Made by a program: the position numbers and the translations under genes
Source of the DNA: a bacterium
GTDB taxonomy: Bacteria > Deinococcota > Deinococci > Deinococcales > Deinococcaceae
NCBI GenBank assembly: GCA_021810505.1
Contig: JAJZIR010000013.1
Location: forward strand, 1 to 64,000
Length of the DNA: 64,000 nucleotides
Direction of reading: 5' to 3'
Shown here: positions 11,566 to 19,747 of the stretch, in pieces
How the letters are laid out: each line of letters starts with the position of its first letter
Position numbering within the stretch: the stretch's first letter is position 1
Notes under the pieces: generated by a model
Seen by the model: the letters and a program-made list of their open reading frames with translations, nothing else
Databases searched by the model: none
Told to the model about the DNA's origin: nothing

Positions 11566-12160
11566 GGAGGTGACGTATCGCCAGCAGCGCCACCGTGCCA
11601 TCTTCGCGGTAGCTATGCAGCTCTTCCGCACCCAGGGCTTCGAGGCGACCACCACTTCCGAGATCGCCCGGGCGGCCCGGGTCTCCAGGAGCACTTTTTT
11701 CAACCACTTCCCGTATAAAGAGGCTATCTTGCTAGAGTTCGGTGCCCAGTGGATCTCTGGACTGCAACGCTCTATCCTGGCTGGGCTGGAGCGAGGCGAG
11801 GATCCTGTGTCGCTTCTGCGGAGGACTTTCCAAGGCCTGGCCACCGAGCTGAGCCACCACCCCGACCTGGTCCCACCGCTGGTCCAGGAGCTGCTCCACC
11901 GAGATCCGCTGCGCGCCCGAAGCGCCCGGCAAGCTCTGCCGTTGGACCAGCTGTTCCGCCGTTTGCTGGAGACCCTGGCGGGGTTGGGCCGCCTGCGGGC
12001 GGGCTGGACCCCGCTCGCCCTCTCCCAGGCCCTTTCGGACAGCTGCTTGCTGACCTGCCTGCGCTGGAGCCTGGCGGGGTCGGCGGGAAGTTTGGAACAG
12101 GAGTTGGCGGGTCGCCTGGAGCTGCTCTTCTACGGGATGCTGGAGCGCTGTAGTGCGTGA
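11558..12160 (+). CDS. TetR/AcrR family transcriptional regulator
   Basis: This protein has about 200 residues. The N-terminal helix-turn-helix (about 20-60) reads [22 protein letters not shown], a standard TetR DNA-binding unit ending in Y-K-E-A-I-L. The C-terminal ligand domain is Leu/Ala-rich and unassigned. The given start is GTG overlapping the exporter gene; a GTG four codons later is also possible. Position inside the exporter operon suggests a local repressor that senses an exported compound and binds the 34-bp palindrome at 7782-7815. The downstream 2-phosphoglycerate kinase gene overlaps it by 8 bp. Confidence 0.88.
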   Translation: MIEEVTYRQQRHRAIFAVAMQLFRTQGFEATTTSEIARAARVSRSTFFNHFPYKEAILLEFGAQWISGLQRSILAGLERGEDPVSLLRRTFQGLATELSHHPDLVPPLVQELLHRDPLRARSARQALPLDQLFRRLLETLAGLGRLRAGWTPLALSQALSDSCLLTCLRWSLAGSAGSLEQELAGRLELLFYGMLERCSA

Positions 12161-13580
12161 GATCTTTTTGCAGAATGGCGCTTTCCGCCGGCCTTTCTCT
12201 AAGGGTCTGGTGGTCGAGTCCCTGCTGAACGCCGGCGTAGAAGCCGACACCGGGGCGGCCATCGCCCGAAGCGTCGAGCAGGACCTGCTCGATCACGGCC
12301 AGACTCTCATCGCCCCCGAGGAGCTCTGGGACTTGGTGTCCGGCCGAGCCGGGCAGCTCTACGGCGACGGGCTGGCCGGGCAACTCCGCGCCCAGGTCCC
12401 CACCTTCTCGGATATCATCATCTTGGACGAGCCCACCCCCCGGCCTTTCAGCAAGGGTATCCTGGCCCGCAGCTTGGAGAACACCGGGTTGCCCAGCCGA
12501 GAAGCTTATCAGCTGGCCAAGGAAGTCGACCGCGCCCTGCGCCTAGGGGGAGAGCGCACGGTGAGCCGTAGAGCCCTGGAGGCGCAGGTCGAACGGATCC
12601 TGGAGCGTCAGCTGGGGGAGGTGGCCAGGCGAGCCTACCACGAGCGGGCGGATCGGATCGGCCTGTTGGTGGTCGAAGAGGAGCGCTCTGGGTTCAGCTT
12701 CCCCTTCAGCAAGGGGATCTTGGCCCAGTCCCTGCTGAGCTGCGGTCTCAGCCCGACCTTGGCCCACAAATTGGCCAGGGAGACCGAGAGCGTGCTGCTG
12801 GACCGCGGTGTCCGGGTACTGCCCCGCCCAGAGCTCCGCGCGGTCGTCGCCGACCTGCTCCGCAAGGAGGTCGGCGAAGAGCCGGCCCAGCGCTACCTCC
12901 TGCTGCGAGCCATTCGCCGCCCTCCTAAACCCCTGGTGATCCTGATCGGCGGTGTCAGCGGAACTGGCAAGAGCCACCTGGCTTCGGAGATCGCGTACCG
13001 GCTGGGGATCAACCGGGTGGTTTCCAGCGACTCGGTCCGCGCGGTGATGCGCAAAATGGTCAGCGCTGAGCTGTTACCCGCCCTCCACGCCTCGACCTTC
13101 GAGGCCTGGCAGGCGCTGTTGGCGCCGGGCGAGCAGTGCGATCGTCCCAGCGCAGACCTGCTGCTGCGCGGCTTCCGGGAACAGGTACAGCAGGTCAGTG
13201 TCGGCCTACAGGCCAACATCGACCGCTCGGTCGAGGAGCGTGCCAGCTTGCTCTTAGAAGGCGTCCATATTGTTCCTGGGCCGCTTACTCGCCCCAGAGA
13301 AGACGCCATCGTGGTGCCGCTCCTCGTGGTCGTTCCGGACGCCGAGCAGCACCGCAACCACTTTTACGCCCGCGAGCGCGACACCGGACACCAGCGCTCC
13401 AAGGAGCGCTACCTGGGCTACTTCCGCGAGATCCGGACCCTACAGGACTACCTGCAGGATCAAGCTGCTACCTTTGAGGTTGCAGTGATTGACGGCGAAG
13501 CTCTCGACCGCGCCGCCGATCAGGCCACCGAAGAGGTCACGCGCCGGGTCTTGATGGCCCTTCAGCCCAGCCTGGAGTGA
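12153..13580 (+). CDS. 2-phosphoglycerate kinase with three ATP-cone-like repeats
   Basis: The 475-residue protein has two parts. Residues 1-255 hold three repeats, each opening with P-F-S-K-G (14-18, 98-102, 184-188) and continuing through a helix S-L-x-x-x-G-L, resembling ATP-cone nucleotide-sensing domains. Residues 260-475 form a P-loop kinase domain with Walker [10 protein letters not shown] (266-274), followed by V-V-S-S-D-S-V-R. This matches archaeal 2-phosphoglycerate kinases, which make 2,3-bisphosphoglycerate on the way to cyclic 2,3-diphosphoglycerate. Family members usually show fewer cone repeats. It is the last gene of the exporter-TetR operon (8-bp overlap) and converges on the YpdA-like gene with a 19-bp overlap. 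Function in this organism is inferred. Confidence 0.8.
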   Translation: MREIFLQNGAFRRPFSKGLVVESLLNAGVEADTGAAIARSVEQDLLDHGQTLIAPEELWDLVSGRAGQLYGDGLAGQLRAQVPTFSDIIILDEPTPRPFSKGILARSLENTGLPSREAYQLAKEVDRALRLGGERTVSRRALEAQVERILERQLGEVARRAYHERADRIGLLVVEEERSGFSFPFSKGILAQSLLSCGLSPTLAHKLARETESVLLDRGVRVLPRPELRAVVADLLRKEVGEEPAQRYLLLRAIRRPPKPLVILIGGVSGTGKSHLASEIAYRLGINRVVSSDSVRAVMRKMVSAELLPALHASTFEAWQALLAPGEQCDRPSADLLLRGFREQVQQVSVGLQANIDRSVEERASLLLEGVHIVPGPLTRPREDAIVVPLLVVVPDAEQHRNHFYARERDTGHQRSKERYLGYFREIRTLQDYLQDQAATFEVAVIDGEALDRAADQATEEVTRRVLMALQPSLE

Positions 13581-14533
13581 GCCAGGTGGCGGACTGCCTT
13601 CAGGGCGTGCTCACGCCCGTTCTCGATGAACACCTGGTTGGTTCGCCTCCCGAAGCCGGCTGAGCCGCAGATGTAGAGGCCGTCGACGTTGCTCTGGAAG
13701 TTCTCGTCCAGTTTGGCCTTGAGTTCATCGTCCAGATCGACTCCGGCACTCTGTAGCAGCGCCACGTCGGGGAGATAGCCAGTCAGCGCGAAGGTAAAGT
13801 CGGTCGCCAGGTCGACGGTGCCGTGGGGTGTTGCGACGATGACGATGCCGTCTCGGATTTCGCGCACCTCGCTGCGGAAGTGCGCGGCGATGCCCCCCTC
13901 GGCGATACGGTTCTCCAAGTCGGGCTTGACCCAGTACTTGATGCTGGGGCGCAGAGCCTCGCTGCGCACCACCAGGGTCACGTTGGCTCCGTGCCGGTAG
14001 AGGTCGAGCGCCGCGTCCGCTGCGCTGTTCCCGGCACCGACCACGGTCACGTTGTGGTCGAAGAAGGGGTGCGCCTCGGTGTAGTAGTGAGAGACGTTCG
14101 GCCCGTCCTCGCCGGGGATTCCGAGCGGATTGGGGTGGTCGTAGTAACCGGTCGCCACCAGCACGGCCCGGCCCTGTATCTGGCCCAAGCGGCAATCCCT
14201 TCCCTGCAGCCGTAGGGTGAAGTGGTTTTCGGAGCGCTCGATCGCCGTCACCTCACAGTACTGCTGGACGCGCAGCTGCTCCCGCTGGGCCACCATCCGG
14301 TAATAGCTCAGCGCCTCCTTGCGGTCGGGTTTCTCGCGCGAGGAGACGAGGGGGTGTCCGCCGATTTCCAGGAGCTCGCTGCTGGTGAAGAAGGTCATGT
14401 AGGTGGGGTACTCGAAGATCGCACTGACCACGCAGCCCTTCTCGACCACTAGGTAATCGAGGTGTTGCCGGGAGGCTTCGATGGCGGCGGCGAGGCCGAC
14501 GGGGCCAGCGCCGACGATGATCAGGTCATGCAT
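13562..14533 (-). CDS. YpdA-like FAD/NAD(P)-dependent oxidoreductase
   Basis: The start is taken at ATG 14533, giving 323 residues that begin [15 protein letters not shown], the FAD dinucleotide fold. A second [13 protein letters not shown] motif near residue 160 binds NAD(P)H, and a C-terminal [10 protein letters not shown] closes the FAD site. The length and the [12 protein letters not shown] stretch fit YpdA, the bacillithiol-disulfide reductase of Firmicutes and Deinococcota. No CxxC redox pair is present, as expected for YpdA. No bacillithiol synthesis gene lies nearby. TAGGCT ends 7 nt upstream of the start, so the mRNA is probably leaderless. Confidence 0.82.
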   Translation of the reverse strand: MHDLIIVGAGPVGLAAAIEASRQHLDYLVVEKGCVVSAIFEYPTYMTFFTSSELLEIGGHPLVSSREKPDRKEALSYYRMVAQREQLRVQQYCEVTAIERSENHFTLRLQGRDCRLGQIQGRAVLVATGYYDHPNPLGIPGEDGPNVSHYYTEAHPFFDHNVTVVGAGNSAADAALDLYRHGANVTLVVRSEALRPSIKYWVKPDLENRIAEGGIAAHFRSEVREIRDGIVIVATPHGTVDLATDFTFALTGYLPDVALLQSAGVDLDDELKAKLDENFQSNVDGLYICGSAGFGRRTNQVFIENGREHALKAVRHLAHSRLG

Positions 14534-14540
14534 GTGGATC

Positions 14541-14546
14541 AGCCTA
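14541..14546 (-). promoter_or_regulatory. -10 element TAGGCT, leaderless start of ypdA-like gene
   Basis: TAGGCT on the minus strand ends 7 nt before the ATG at 14533; the same hexamer stands before the genes at 1490 and 53182. Confidence 0.5.
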
Positions 14547-15144
14547 ACATGTAGCCTGTTCGCGCGAACTGGGCGGGGACTTGTGCCCGAGATGCGCCGA
14601 GTCTGCTGTGCCGGGGACAGAGACCTGCTGATCTCTAGGGGCCGAGCGGGGTGCCTTGCGGTGCCTATCCCTCGTGACTCCTGGCGCTGCGGGTTGGCGC
14701 CGATCCTGAGCGCCCGGCTTCCAACCCACGAGCTTGTACGGATGGCCTTCAAGTCTGCGCTACAGCGCAGCGCTCCCCGGATGGCCACCGCCTTTTTCAC
14801 AGGGGGAGTACTCAAGCTAATAAAGGCGAAGCGAGGCTGCTCTTTGGCCCCAGAGGGCTGCCACCGACATCGTCCTCGGGAGAACTAGCCCCCGGTCCTA
14901 GCGTCTCCGCGCCGCCAAGTTCGGCTGGCTCCTCGGAAGGTGGTGGCTCCTCGCGCTCGGAACTGCTGCGCGCCATGGAAGCACAGCGTCCCCGCTTCAG
15001 GGCCTGGCCGCGTTGTCGCCGAGATAGGGACGCAGGGTTACCCGCTGCGCACTTTGGGGAGCTCCTGGAGACTCCCCGTGCCTAAGGGTCTCCATCCGCC
15101 GCTAGGCCGTGTCCGGCGCTGTATTGAGGCCGGTACCGGCTGGA
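14547..15144. other. Gene-free stretch
   Basis: About 600 bp lie between the ypdA-like promoter and the 3' end of pilC. No open frame here has a credible start or family similarity, and I saw no tRNA, tmRNA, SRP or RNase P signature. A 6-bp hairpin (GGAGAC ... GTCTCC, about 15070-15095) without a T-run is the only local structure noted. It may hold a decayed gene or an unrecognised RNA. Confidence 0.5.
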
Positions 15145-16371
15145 TCAGCCGCCTTTGCTGAGTTGGCCGATGATCGCGAACATGGGCAGGAACATCCCGG
15201 CTACGATCAACCCGACGACTACCCCCAGGAAGATGATCATGATCGGTTCGATGGCCGCCGTGAGCCCCTCGACGGCCTCATCGACCTCGCGCTCGTAAAA
15301 GTCGGCTACTTTGGCTAGCATGGCGTCCAGAGCGCCGGTCTCTTCGCCGATGGCGATCATCGAGATGACCATAGGCGGGAATAGCTTGGAGCTGACCAGT
15401 GAGTTGGACATCTGATCGCCCCCCATCACCGCATATTTGGTGTTCTCGATCGTCTCCTCGACGATGGCGTTGTTGGCGCTCCCCCGGGTGATATCCAAGC
15501 TCTCGATCACGTTCACGCCGCTGGTCAGCAGCAGGGAAAAGGTCCTGGCGAAGGTGGCGATGGCGGTGCGCTTGAGCAGTGAGCCGAAGAGCGGGATACG
15601 CAGCTTGAAGGCATCGATCACGTGCCGGCCCTGCGGGGTGCGGTAGTACAGGGTGTAGGCCACCACCAGCGCGGCTATGATCAGGACCAGGAGCAACAGC
15701 TCGTGGCGCAAAAAGTTGGACACCGCGATCAGGCCCAGGGTCAGCGCGGGGAGGCTGGCTCCCAGCTGGGTGAGGATGTTGGCGAACTGCGGAACGATGG
15801 TGGTGAGCAGGAAATAGGTGATAGCGATGGCGAAGACGAAGACGATGACCGGATAGGTCATGGCGCTGCGGATTTTCCCTCGCAGGGCCAGCTCCTTTTC
15901 CAGAAAGGTGCTGATCCGGTCCAGAACCGAGTCCAAGTTCCCCGAGGCCTCGCCGGCCCGGACCAGGTTCAGGTAGAGGCGATTGAACACCTTGGGATGT
16001 TTGGCCAAGGCTTCGGAAAAGCTCTGACCGCTCTCCACCTGCCCGCGCACGTCTTTGAGGATATTGGCGAGACCGCTGTGGTCGACCTGGCGCTGCATGA
16101 CCGCGAGCGACTGGACCAGAGGGACGCCGGCATTCACCATGGTGGCCATCTGCCTGGAGAAGATGGACAGGTTCTTGAGGCCGGGTTTGCCGCTGTCCAG
16201 GCCTGGGATTTTGATGTCTGCCCGAAGCCCGCGGGCGGGCGGGCGGATATCCACGATGAACAGGTTGCGCTGCCAAAGGGCGTCGCGAACCTGGGCGATG
16301 CTGTCGGCCTCGATGGAGGAACTGATCACCTTCCCGTTGCGATCGCGCACCCGGTACTGAAAGAGCGGCAT
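15145..16371 (-). CDS. pilC: Type IV pilus / type II secretion inner-membrane platform protein PilC
   Basis: The 408-residue protein has the two GspF domains typical of PilC (about 70-195 and 275-395). Each contains the F-x-R-x-x-x-x-L-L-x-x-G-V family signature (F-S-R-Q-M-A-T-M-V-N-A-G-V and F-A-R-T-F-S-L-L-L-T-S-G-V). Three hydrophobic segments lie near 175-195, 220-245 and 375-400. PilC recruits the PilB/PilT ATPases and anchors pilin polymerisation in the inner membrane. No other pilus gene is in the window, so it is an isolated member. Its ATG is 20 nt from the proposed start of the divergent tsaC gene, and TATAGT lies 5 nt upstream. Confidence 0.92.
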   Translation of the reverse strand: MPLFQYRVRDRNGKVISSSIEADSIAQVRDALWQRNLFIVDIRPPARGLRADIKIPGLDSGKPGLKNLSIFSRQMATMVNAGVPLVQSLAVMQRQVDHSGLANILKDVRGQVESGQSFSEALAKHPKVFNRLYLNLVRAGEASGNLDSVLDRISTFLEKELALRGKIRSAMTYPVIVFVFAIAITYFLLTTIVPQFANILTQLGASLPALTLGLIAVSNFLRHELLLLVLIIAALVVAYTLYYRTPQGRHVIDAFKLRIPLFGSLLKRTAIATFARTFSLLLTSGVNVIESLDITRGSANNAIVEETIENTKYAVMGGDQMSNSLVSSKLFPPMVISMIAIGEETGALDAMLAKVADFYEREVDEAVEGLTAAIEPIMIIFLGVVVGLIVAGMFLPMFAIIGQLSKGG

Positions 16372-16376
16372 GCTCC

Positions 16377-16384
16377 ACTATAAT
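16377..16384. promoter_or_regulatory. Overlapping divergent -10 boxes (bidirectional promoter)
   Basis: The 8-bp stretch ACTATAAT reads TATAAT on the plus strand (16379-16384) and TATAGT on the minus strand (complement of 16377-16382). The plus-strand box is 7 nt before GTG 16392 and the minus-strand box is 5 nt before ATG 16371, so both genes are probably transcribed as leaderless mRNAs from one shared element. Confidence 0.6.
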
Positions 16385-16391
16385 GGAAAAC

Positions 16392-17012
16392 GTGTCAGGG
16401 GCTCTGCGGTTCGCGGGTAACCCGAGCGGTTTGGCAGAGGCTTGCCGCCTTCTGGAAGAGGGGGGGCTGCTGGCCGTGGCCACCGAGACAGTCTGGGGGA
16501 TCGCCTGCGACGCCGCGCTGGAGGCCTCGGTCGCTCGCATCTACCAAGTCAAGGGGCGCTCCTTTACCAAACCCCTGCAGTGCTTGTGCCCTGATCTGGA
16601 GAGCGCTGCTGCCCTGGCGGACTTTAGGGACGCTGGCTTGCAGGAGAATTTTCTCAGCTTGGCTCGCTTCTGGCCCGGACCGCTGACCCTGGTGGTCCCT
16701 GCGCGCAGCTCGGTTTCGCCCTGGATGGCCCCCGGTGGCCAGATAGGCCTGCGCGTTCCCGGGCTGTCGGCGGTAGCGGAGCTGCTGGCTGCTTACCGGC
16801 GGCCGCTGGCGGCGACCAGCCTGAACCTCAGCGGCGCCCCCGCCGCCCTGACCCTGGAGGAGGTTCTAGCTGTCCCGGGTCTGTACGACGGCTACTTACC
16901 TGGCCAGGCCGGGATCGGTCTGGCCAGTACGGTATTTGATCTGCGGCGAGCTGCGCTGCTGCGTGAGGGCCCCATCTCTCGAGAAGAGCTCCTGGCATGC
17001 ATGAGGCCCTGA
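16392..17012 (+). CDS. tsaC: L-threonylcarbamoyladenylate synthase (Sua5/YrdC family)
   Basis: The protein has 206 residues from GTG 16392. An ATG at 16383 is also in frame, but it overlaps the TATAAT box, so the GTG is preferred. The YrdC-fold motifs are T-E-T-V-W-G-I-A-C-D, Y-Q-V-K-G-R-S-F-T-K-P-L (the KxR ATP/threonine site) and A-T-S-L-N-L-S-G (the SxN site). It makes threonylcarbamoyl-AMP from Thr, bicarbonate and ATP for the t6A37 modification of ANN-decoding tRNAs. Length matches the short TsaC form without the Sua5 C-terminal domain. It overlaps scpB by 16 bp and leads a tsaC-scpB-DUF4388 operon. Confidence 0.9.
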   Translation: MSGALRFAGNPSGLAEACRLLEEGGLLAVATETVWGIACDAALEASVARIYQVKGRSFTKPLQCLCPDLESAAALADFRDAGLQENFLSLARFWPGPLTLVVPARSSVSPWMAPGGQIGLRVPGLSAVAELLAAYRRPLAATSLNLSGAPAALTLEEVLAVPGLYDGYLPGQAGIGLASTVFDLRRAALLREGPISREELLACMRP

Positions 17013-17521
17013 TCGGCGCAGCCCTGCTCCTGACCGACCGGCCGCTGACCGCTGGCGAGCTCGCTGGGTTGCTCGAAGTCCGGCCAGATGAGATTCCTGC
17101 TCGCATGGAGGCCTTTGCCCGGCATCTCCAGAGCAACCGCATCGGCGTGCTGCTCGAGCAGGTTGCCGGAGGGTACCGTCTGGTGGTGGATCCGCAGCTG
17201 GTCCCCAAACTTTCAGCTCTGCTGCGGTCCAGGCCGCTTCCCCGCCTTTCCCCGGCTGCCCTGGAAGTCCTCGCCCTGGTAGCCTACCGTCAGCCGATCA
17301 CCAGGGCCGAGATCGAGGTGCTGCGGGGTGGTCCTGCAGCAGCCCTGGATACCCTGCTGGATAGGGAGCTGGTCGAGGTGGTAGGCCGCCGCGCTGCCCT
17401 GGGAAGACCGCAACTCTTCGGGACCACCGAGCGCTTCCTGGTCGACTTCGGGCTGCGCTCCCTGGAGGATCTCCCCGAGCCTGAGCCCGCTCCGGAGTTC
17501 TCCGAGATCTTGCGGGGCTGA
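16997..17521 (+). CDS. scpB: Segregation and condensation protein B
   Basis: The 174-residue protein carries two winged-helix domains typical of ScpB. The second contains L-S-P-A-A-L-E-V-L-A-L-V-A-Y-R-Q-P-I-T-R-A-E-I-E-V-L-R, the family hallmark, followed by L-x-x-R-E-L-V-E-V-V-G-R and G-R-P-x-L-F-G-T-T-E-R-F-L. ScpB dimers bind the kleisin ScpA and the Smc heads in chromosome condensation. ScpA is often adjacent but is not seen here. The gene overlaps tsaC and is followed after 1 bp by the DUF4388 gene. Confidence 0.92.
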   Translation: MHEALIGAALLLTDRPLTAGELAGLLEVRPDEIPARMEAFARHLQSNRIGVLLEQVAGGYRLVVDPQLVPKLSALLRSRPLPRLSPAALEVLALVAYRQPITRAEIEVLRGGPAAALDTLLDRELVEVVGRRAALGRPQLFGTTERFLVDFGLRSLEDLPEPEPAPEFSEILRG

Positions 17522-17522
17522 G

Positions 17523-18323
17523 GTGCGGGGTGTCCTGGGACTGTTCAGCCTGCCCGAACTCCTCCAGCTATTGGCGGCAGGTAGCCCCCCCGGGGTGCTG
17601 ATCGTCCAGCACCCCGGGCTGGGAGAGGCTCGGATCTACCTATCGTCTGGCCGAATCGTGCGCGCCCTCTTCGCCGCCCAGGAAGACCTGGAAGCCTTGG
17701 TCGCCCTGATGTCCGACCCCAGGGGTAGCTTCGAGTTTCAGCCCGGCAAGGCGCCCACCCGCCCCACCATGGCGGATTCCCTGGACTACACGCTGCTGCA
17801 GGTTATCCGCAGGCTTCCCAGCGACCGCCTGCCCACCCATTCCGGCTTCTCTGCCGAGGACCGACCCAGGAGGCGCGCTGGCGGCGAACCGGGCCCAGGG
17901 GCGGCCGGCTCGGAAGATGCGCTGTTCGCGAGGATCGACGGCTCCCTGAGCGTAGCCGAGCTGGAGCAGCTCTTCCCGGGCCTCTCGGTCGGTGCGGCGC
18001 TCTCGCGTTGGCTGGCCAGCGACCTGATTGAGCTGCAGCCAGCCAGCCAGCTGCTCTTGGCTACCTTGGAGCGAGGCGCTGCCGTACCCGCCGCTGCCCT
18101 GGCGATCGACCTGCGCAGGCTGGCTTCCTGGGAGGCCCACTTGGGGCGCCCGGTGGAGAGGTTGTTGCTGCGCCGCGGGGGGTTGGAGCTGGAATTCAGC
18201 GCCTTGGCCAAGCCCGACTTAGGGCCTAGAGTGCAGCTGGCGACCGAAACCCTGCTCTTCCACCAGCTACGGATCGGGGACCAGGTCGAGGTCAGGCCCA
18301 AGCCGCGCGCCAAGGAGGGGTGA
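17523..18323 (+). CDS. DUF4388 (PATAN-like) domain protein
   Basis: This 266-residue protein starts at GTG immediately after scpB. The first 90 residues (L-F-S-L-P-E-L-L-Q-L-L, then G-x-L-x-V-Q followed by A-R-I-Y-L-S-S-G-R-I-V-R-A) match DUF4388, a domain of bacterial signalling proteins often linked to roadblock/MglA-type GTPase circuits or gliding. A Gly/Pro/Arg-rich linker (about 115-130) leads to a helical second half of unknown function. The stop codon lies in the loop of a 17-bp stem shared with the convergent rplT terminator. Confidence 0.72.
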   Translation: MRGVLGLFSLPELLQLLAAGSPPGVLIVQHPGLGEARIYLSSGRIVRALFAAQEDLEALVALMSDPRGSFEFQPGKAPTRPTMADSLDYTLLQVIRRLPSDRLPTHSGFSAEDRPRRRAGGEPGPGAAGSEDALFARIDGSLSVAELEQLFPGLSVGAALSRWLASDLIELQPASQLLLATLERGAAVPAAALAIDLRRLASWEAHLGRPVERLLLRRGGLELEFSALAKPDLGPRVQLATETLLFHQLRIGDQVEVRPKPRAKEG

Positions 18324-18346
18324 GCCCTCCACCCCTCCTTGGCGCG
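18306..18346. terminator. Bidirectional stem-loop terminator (17-bp perfect stem)
   Basis: Arms 18306-18322 and 18330-18346 are exactly complementary around a 7-nt loop. The stem spans the stop codon of the DUF4388 gene and precedes the 3' end of rplT on the other strand. There is no T-run, so it is an I-shaped hairpin, possibly serving both convergent operons. Confidence 0.7.
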
Positions 18347-18361
18347 TTGGACGGCCTACTG

Positions 18362-18727
18362 CTAGAGATCAGGCTGGCGCGCGGTTCTGGCTCGCTCCAC
18401 CAACTTGGCGAAGACTTGGGGCTCGCGCGCTGCCAGATCGGCCAGCGCCTTGCGGTCGAGCTGGACCCCTGCCTCCTTGAGCCCGTGGATGAAAGCCGAG
18501 TAGCTGAGGCCGTACAGCCTCGCCCCGGCGTTGATGCGCTGGATCCACAGCCTCCGGAAATCCCGTTTGCGGTTGCGCCGGTCCCGGTACTCGTAGGTGG
18601 CTGAGTTGAGCAGGGTCTGAAAGGCATTGCGGTACTGCCTGGAACGTGCACCCCAGAAACCCTTGGCGCGCTTGAGTATCTTTTTGTGCCGCTGGCGGCG
18701 GATGATCCCGGTCTTGGCCCTGGGCAT
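18362..18727 (-). CDS. rplT: 50S ribosomal protein L20
   Basis: The 121-residue protein starts M-P-R-A-K-T-G and has the L20 pattern [10 protein letters not shown]-x-A-K-G-F, [16 protein letters not shown]-x-R-I-N-A, with a compact C-terminal domain (I-H-G-L-K-x-A-G-V-x-L-D-R-K-x-L). L20 is an early 23S rRNA assembly protein. Its ATG overlaps the rpmI stop by one base (TGATG), giving the classic infC-rpmI-rplT order. No autoregulatory site was identified. Confidence 0.97.
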   Translation of the reverse strand: MPRAKTGIIRRQRHKKILKRAKGFWGARSRQYRNAFQTLLNSATYEYRDRRNRKRDFRRLWIQRINAGARLYGLSYSAFIHGLKEAGVQLDRKALADLAAREPQVFAKLVERARTARQPDL

Positions 18728-18924
18728 CAGCCTTCACCGACCAGTTTCTTGAGCCTAGCCCATTCCGTTTTGGCCAGGACGAACCCCCGCCCCTTGCCGC
18801 GGATCTCCGAACCCGACTTGCCCACGTTGAGGTGGCGCTTGCCTGCCCGGAAGGCCATCACCTTGCCGCCTCCGGTGACTTTGACCCGGTCCCTGGCCGA
18901 CCTGTGTGACTTCTGCTTTGCCAT
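18727..18924 (-). CDS. rpmI: 50S ribosomal protein L35
   Basis: Starting at ATG 18924 the protein is 65 residues, [13 protein letters not shown], the expected size and N-terminus for L35. The open frame extends 20 codons further upstream without similarity. The basic core [13 protein letters not shown] is present. It lies between infC and rplT, and the upstream GGAGGGAGC is a good ribosome site. Confidence 0.95.
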   Translation of the reverse strand: MAKQKSHRSARDRVKVTGGGKVMAFRAGKRHLNVGKSGSEIRGKGRGFVLAKTEWARLKKLVGEG

Positions 18925-19049
18925 GCTCCCTCCGAAGGAGGCGCTCCCGCGCTCCCGGGGATCAGGTCGCGTCGCGTTAGGCACCCGATCCCACTTGCCG
19001 CGCCAGTCTAGCGGAGTCGGGCGCTCAAGTCAAAGATTGGGGTTGGGTT

Positions 19050-19616
19050 TCAGGCCCCAGCTTCCGCGACCGCCCCCTGGCTCTCTTCCAGGGAATGGGG
19101 CCGCCCTTGGCTGCCGGGAGCGATGATCATGTTCATGTCCATCCCGGCGATGCTGGGCGCGCCTTCTGGCTGGCCGATGTCGCGCAGGGTCTCGGCAACG
19201 CGCTGCAGGATCCGCTCCCCCAATTCCGGGTGGGTCCTCTCGCGCCCGCGGAACATGATGGTGACCTTGACCTTGTGGCCCTCGTCCAGGAAGCGGCGGA
19301 CGTGGTTGGTCTTGGTCTTAAAGTCATTTTCGTCGATCTTGACCCGGAACTTGATCGACTTGACTTCCTGAGAGCGGACCCGCTTGCGGTTCTCCTTTTC
19401 GTTCTGCTGCTGCTCGAATCGAAACCTACCGTAGTCGAGCAGCCGGCAGACCGGCGGGACCGCATTGGGGCTGACCATGACTAGGTCGAGGCTCAGCTCC
19501 CTGGCCCGGGCCAGAGCGTCTTTGGTGTCGACGATCCCCACCTGACCGCCCTCCTCGTCGATCAGGCGAATCTGCCGGACGCGGATCTGCTCGTTGATCT
19601 TGTGTTCTTTGGCTAT
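19050..19616 (-). CDS. infC: Translation initiation factor IF-3, ATA start codon
   Basis: The conserved N-terminus A-K-E-H-K-I-N-E-Q-I-R-V is only included if translation starts at the ATA at 19616, which is 7 nt after a GGAGGT ribosome site; no ATG, GTG or TTG serves this N-terminus. infC genes commonly use rare start codons (AUU in E. coli) because IF-3 discriminates against them, giving autoregulation. The resulting 188 residues hold the N-domain (Y-G-R-F-R-F-E), the basic linker and the C-domain (V-K-V-T-I-M-F-R-G-R-E and G-M-D-M-N-M-I-I-A-P). The last 20 residues are an extra tail. TAGAAT (complement of 19691-19696) is a likely -10, leaving a leader of about 70 nt. Confidence 0.93.
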   Translation of the reverse strand: MAKEHKINEQIRVRQIRLIDEEGGQVGIVDTKDALARARELSLDLVMVSPNAVPPVCRLLDYGRFRFEQQQNEKENRKRVRSQEVKSIKFRVKIDENDFKTKTNHVRRFLDEGHKVKVTIMFRGRERTHPELGERILQRVAETLRDIGQPEGAPSIAGMDMNMIIAPGSQGRPHSLEESQGAVAEAGA

Positions 19617-19690
19617 CTAGACCACCTCCAGCGCGCCTGCGATCTCTGCCGGCGCGTCTTGAAAAATCCCGCTTTGCTGCATCTACGCCC

Positions 19691-19696
19691 ATTCTA
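19691..19696 (-). promoter_or_regulatory. -10 element TAGAAT of the infC-rpmI-rplT operon
   Basis: It lies about 75 nt upstream of the infC start on the minus strand; no convincing -35 was seen. The TATGAT box of the divergent gene is about 40 bp away. Confidence 0.4.
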
Positions 19697-19735
19697 GCAC
19701 AACTCTGAGCGGACCGCCTGCGCCCTAGGCTTCTC

Positions 19736-19741
19736 TATGAT
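19736..19741 (+). promoter_or_regulatory. -10 element TATGAT, leaderless start of debranching-enzyme gene
   Basis: TATGAT ends 6 nt before ATG 19748, with no ribosome site between them. Confidence 0.5.
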
Positions 19742-19747
19742 GGTGCT

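Noticed and set aside
14481-14888. 135-codon frame in the gene-free stretch
   Set aside because: No similarity, no ribosome site, and it begins inside the ypdA-like gene on the other strand.
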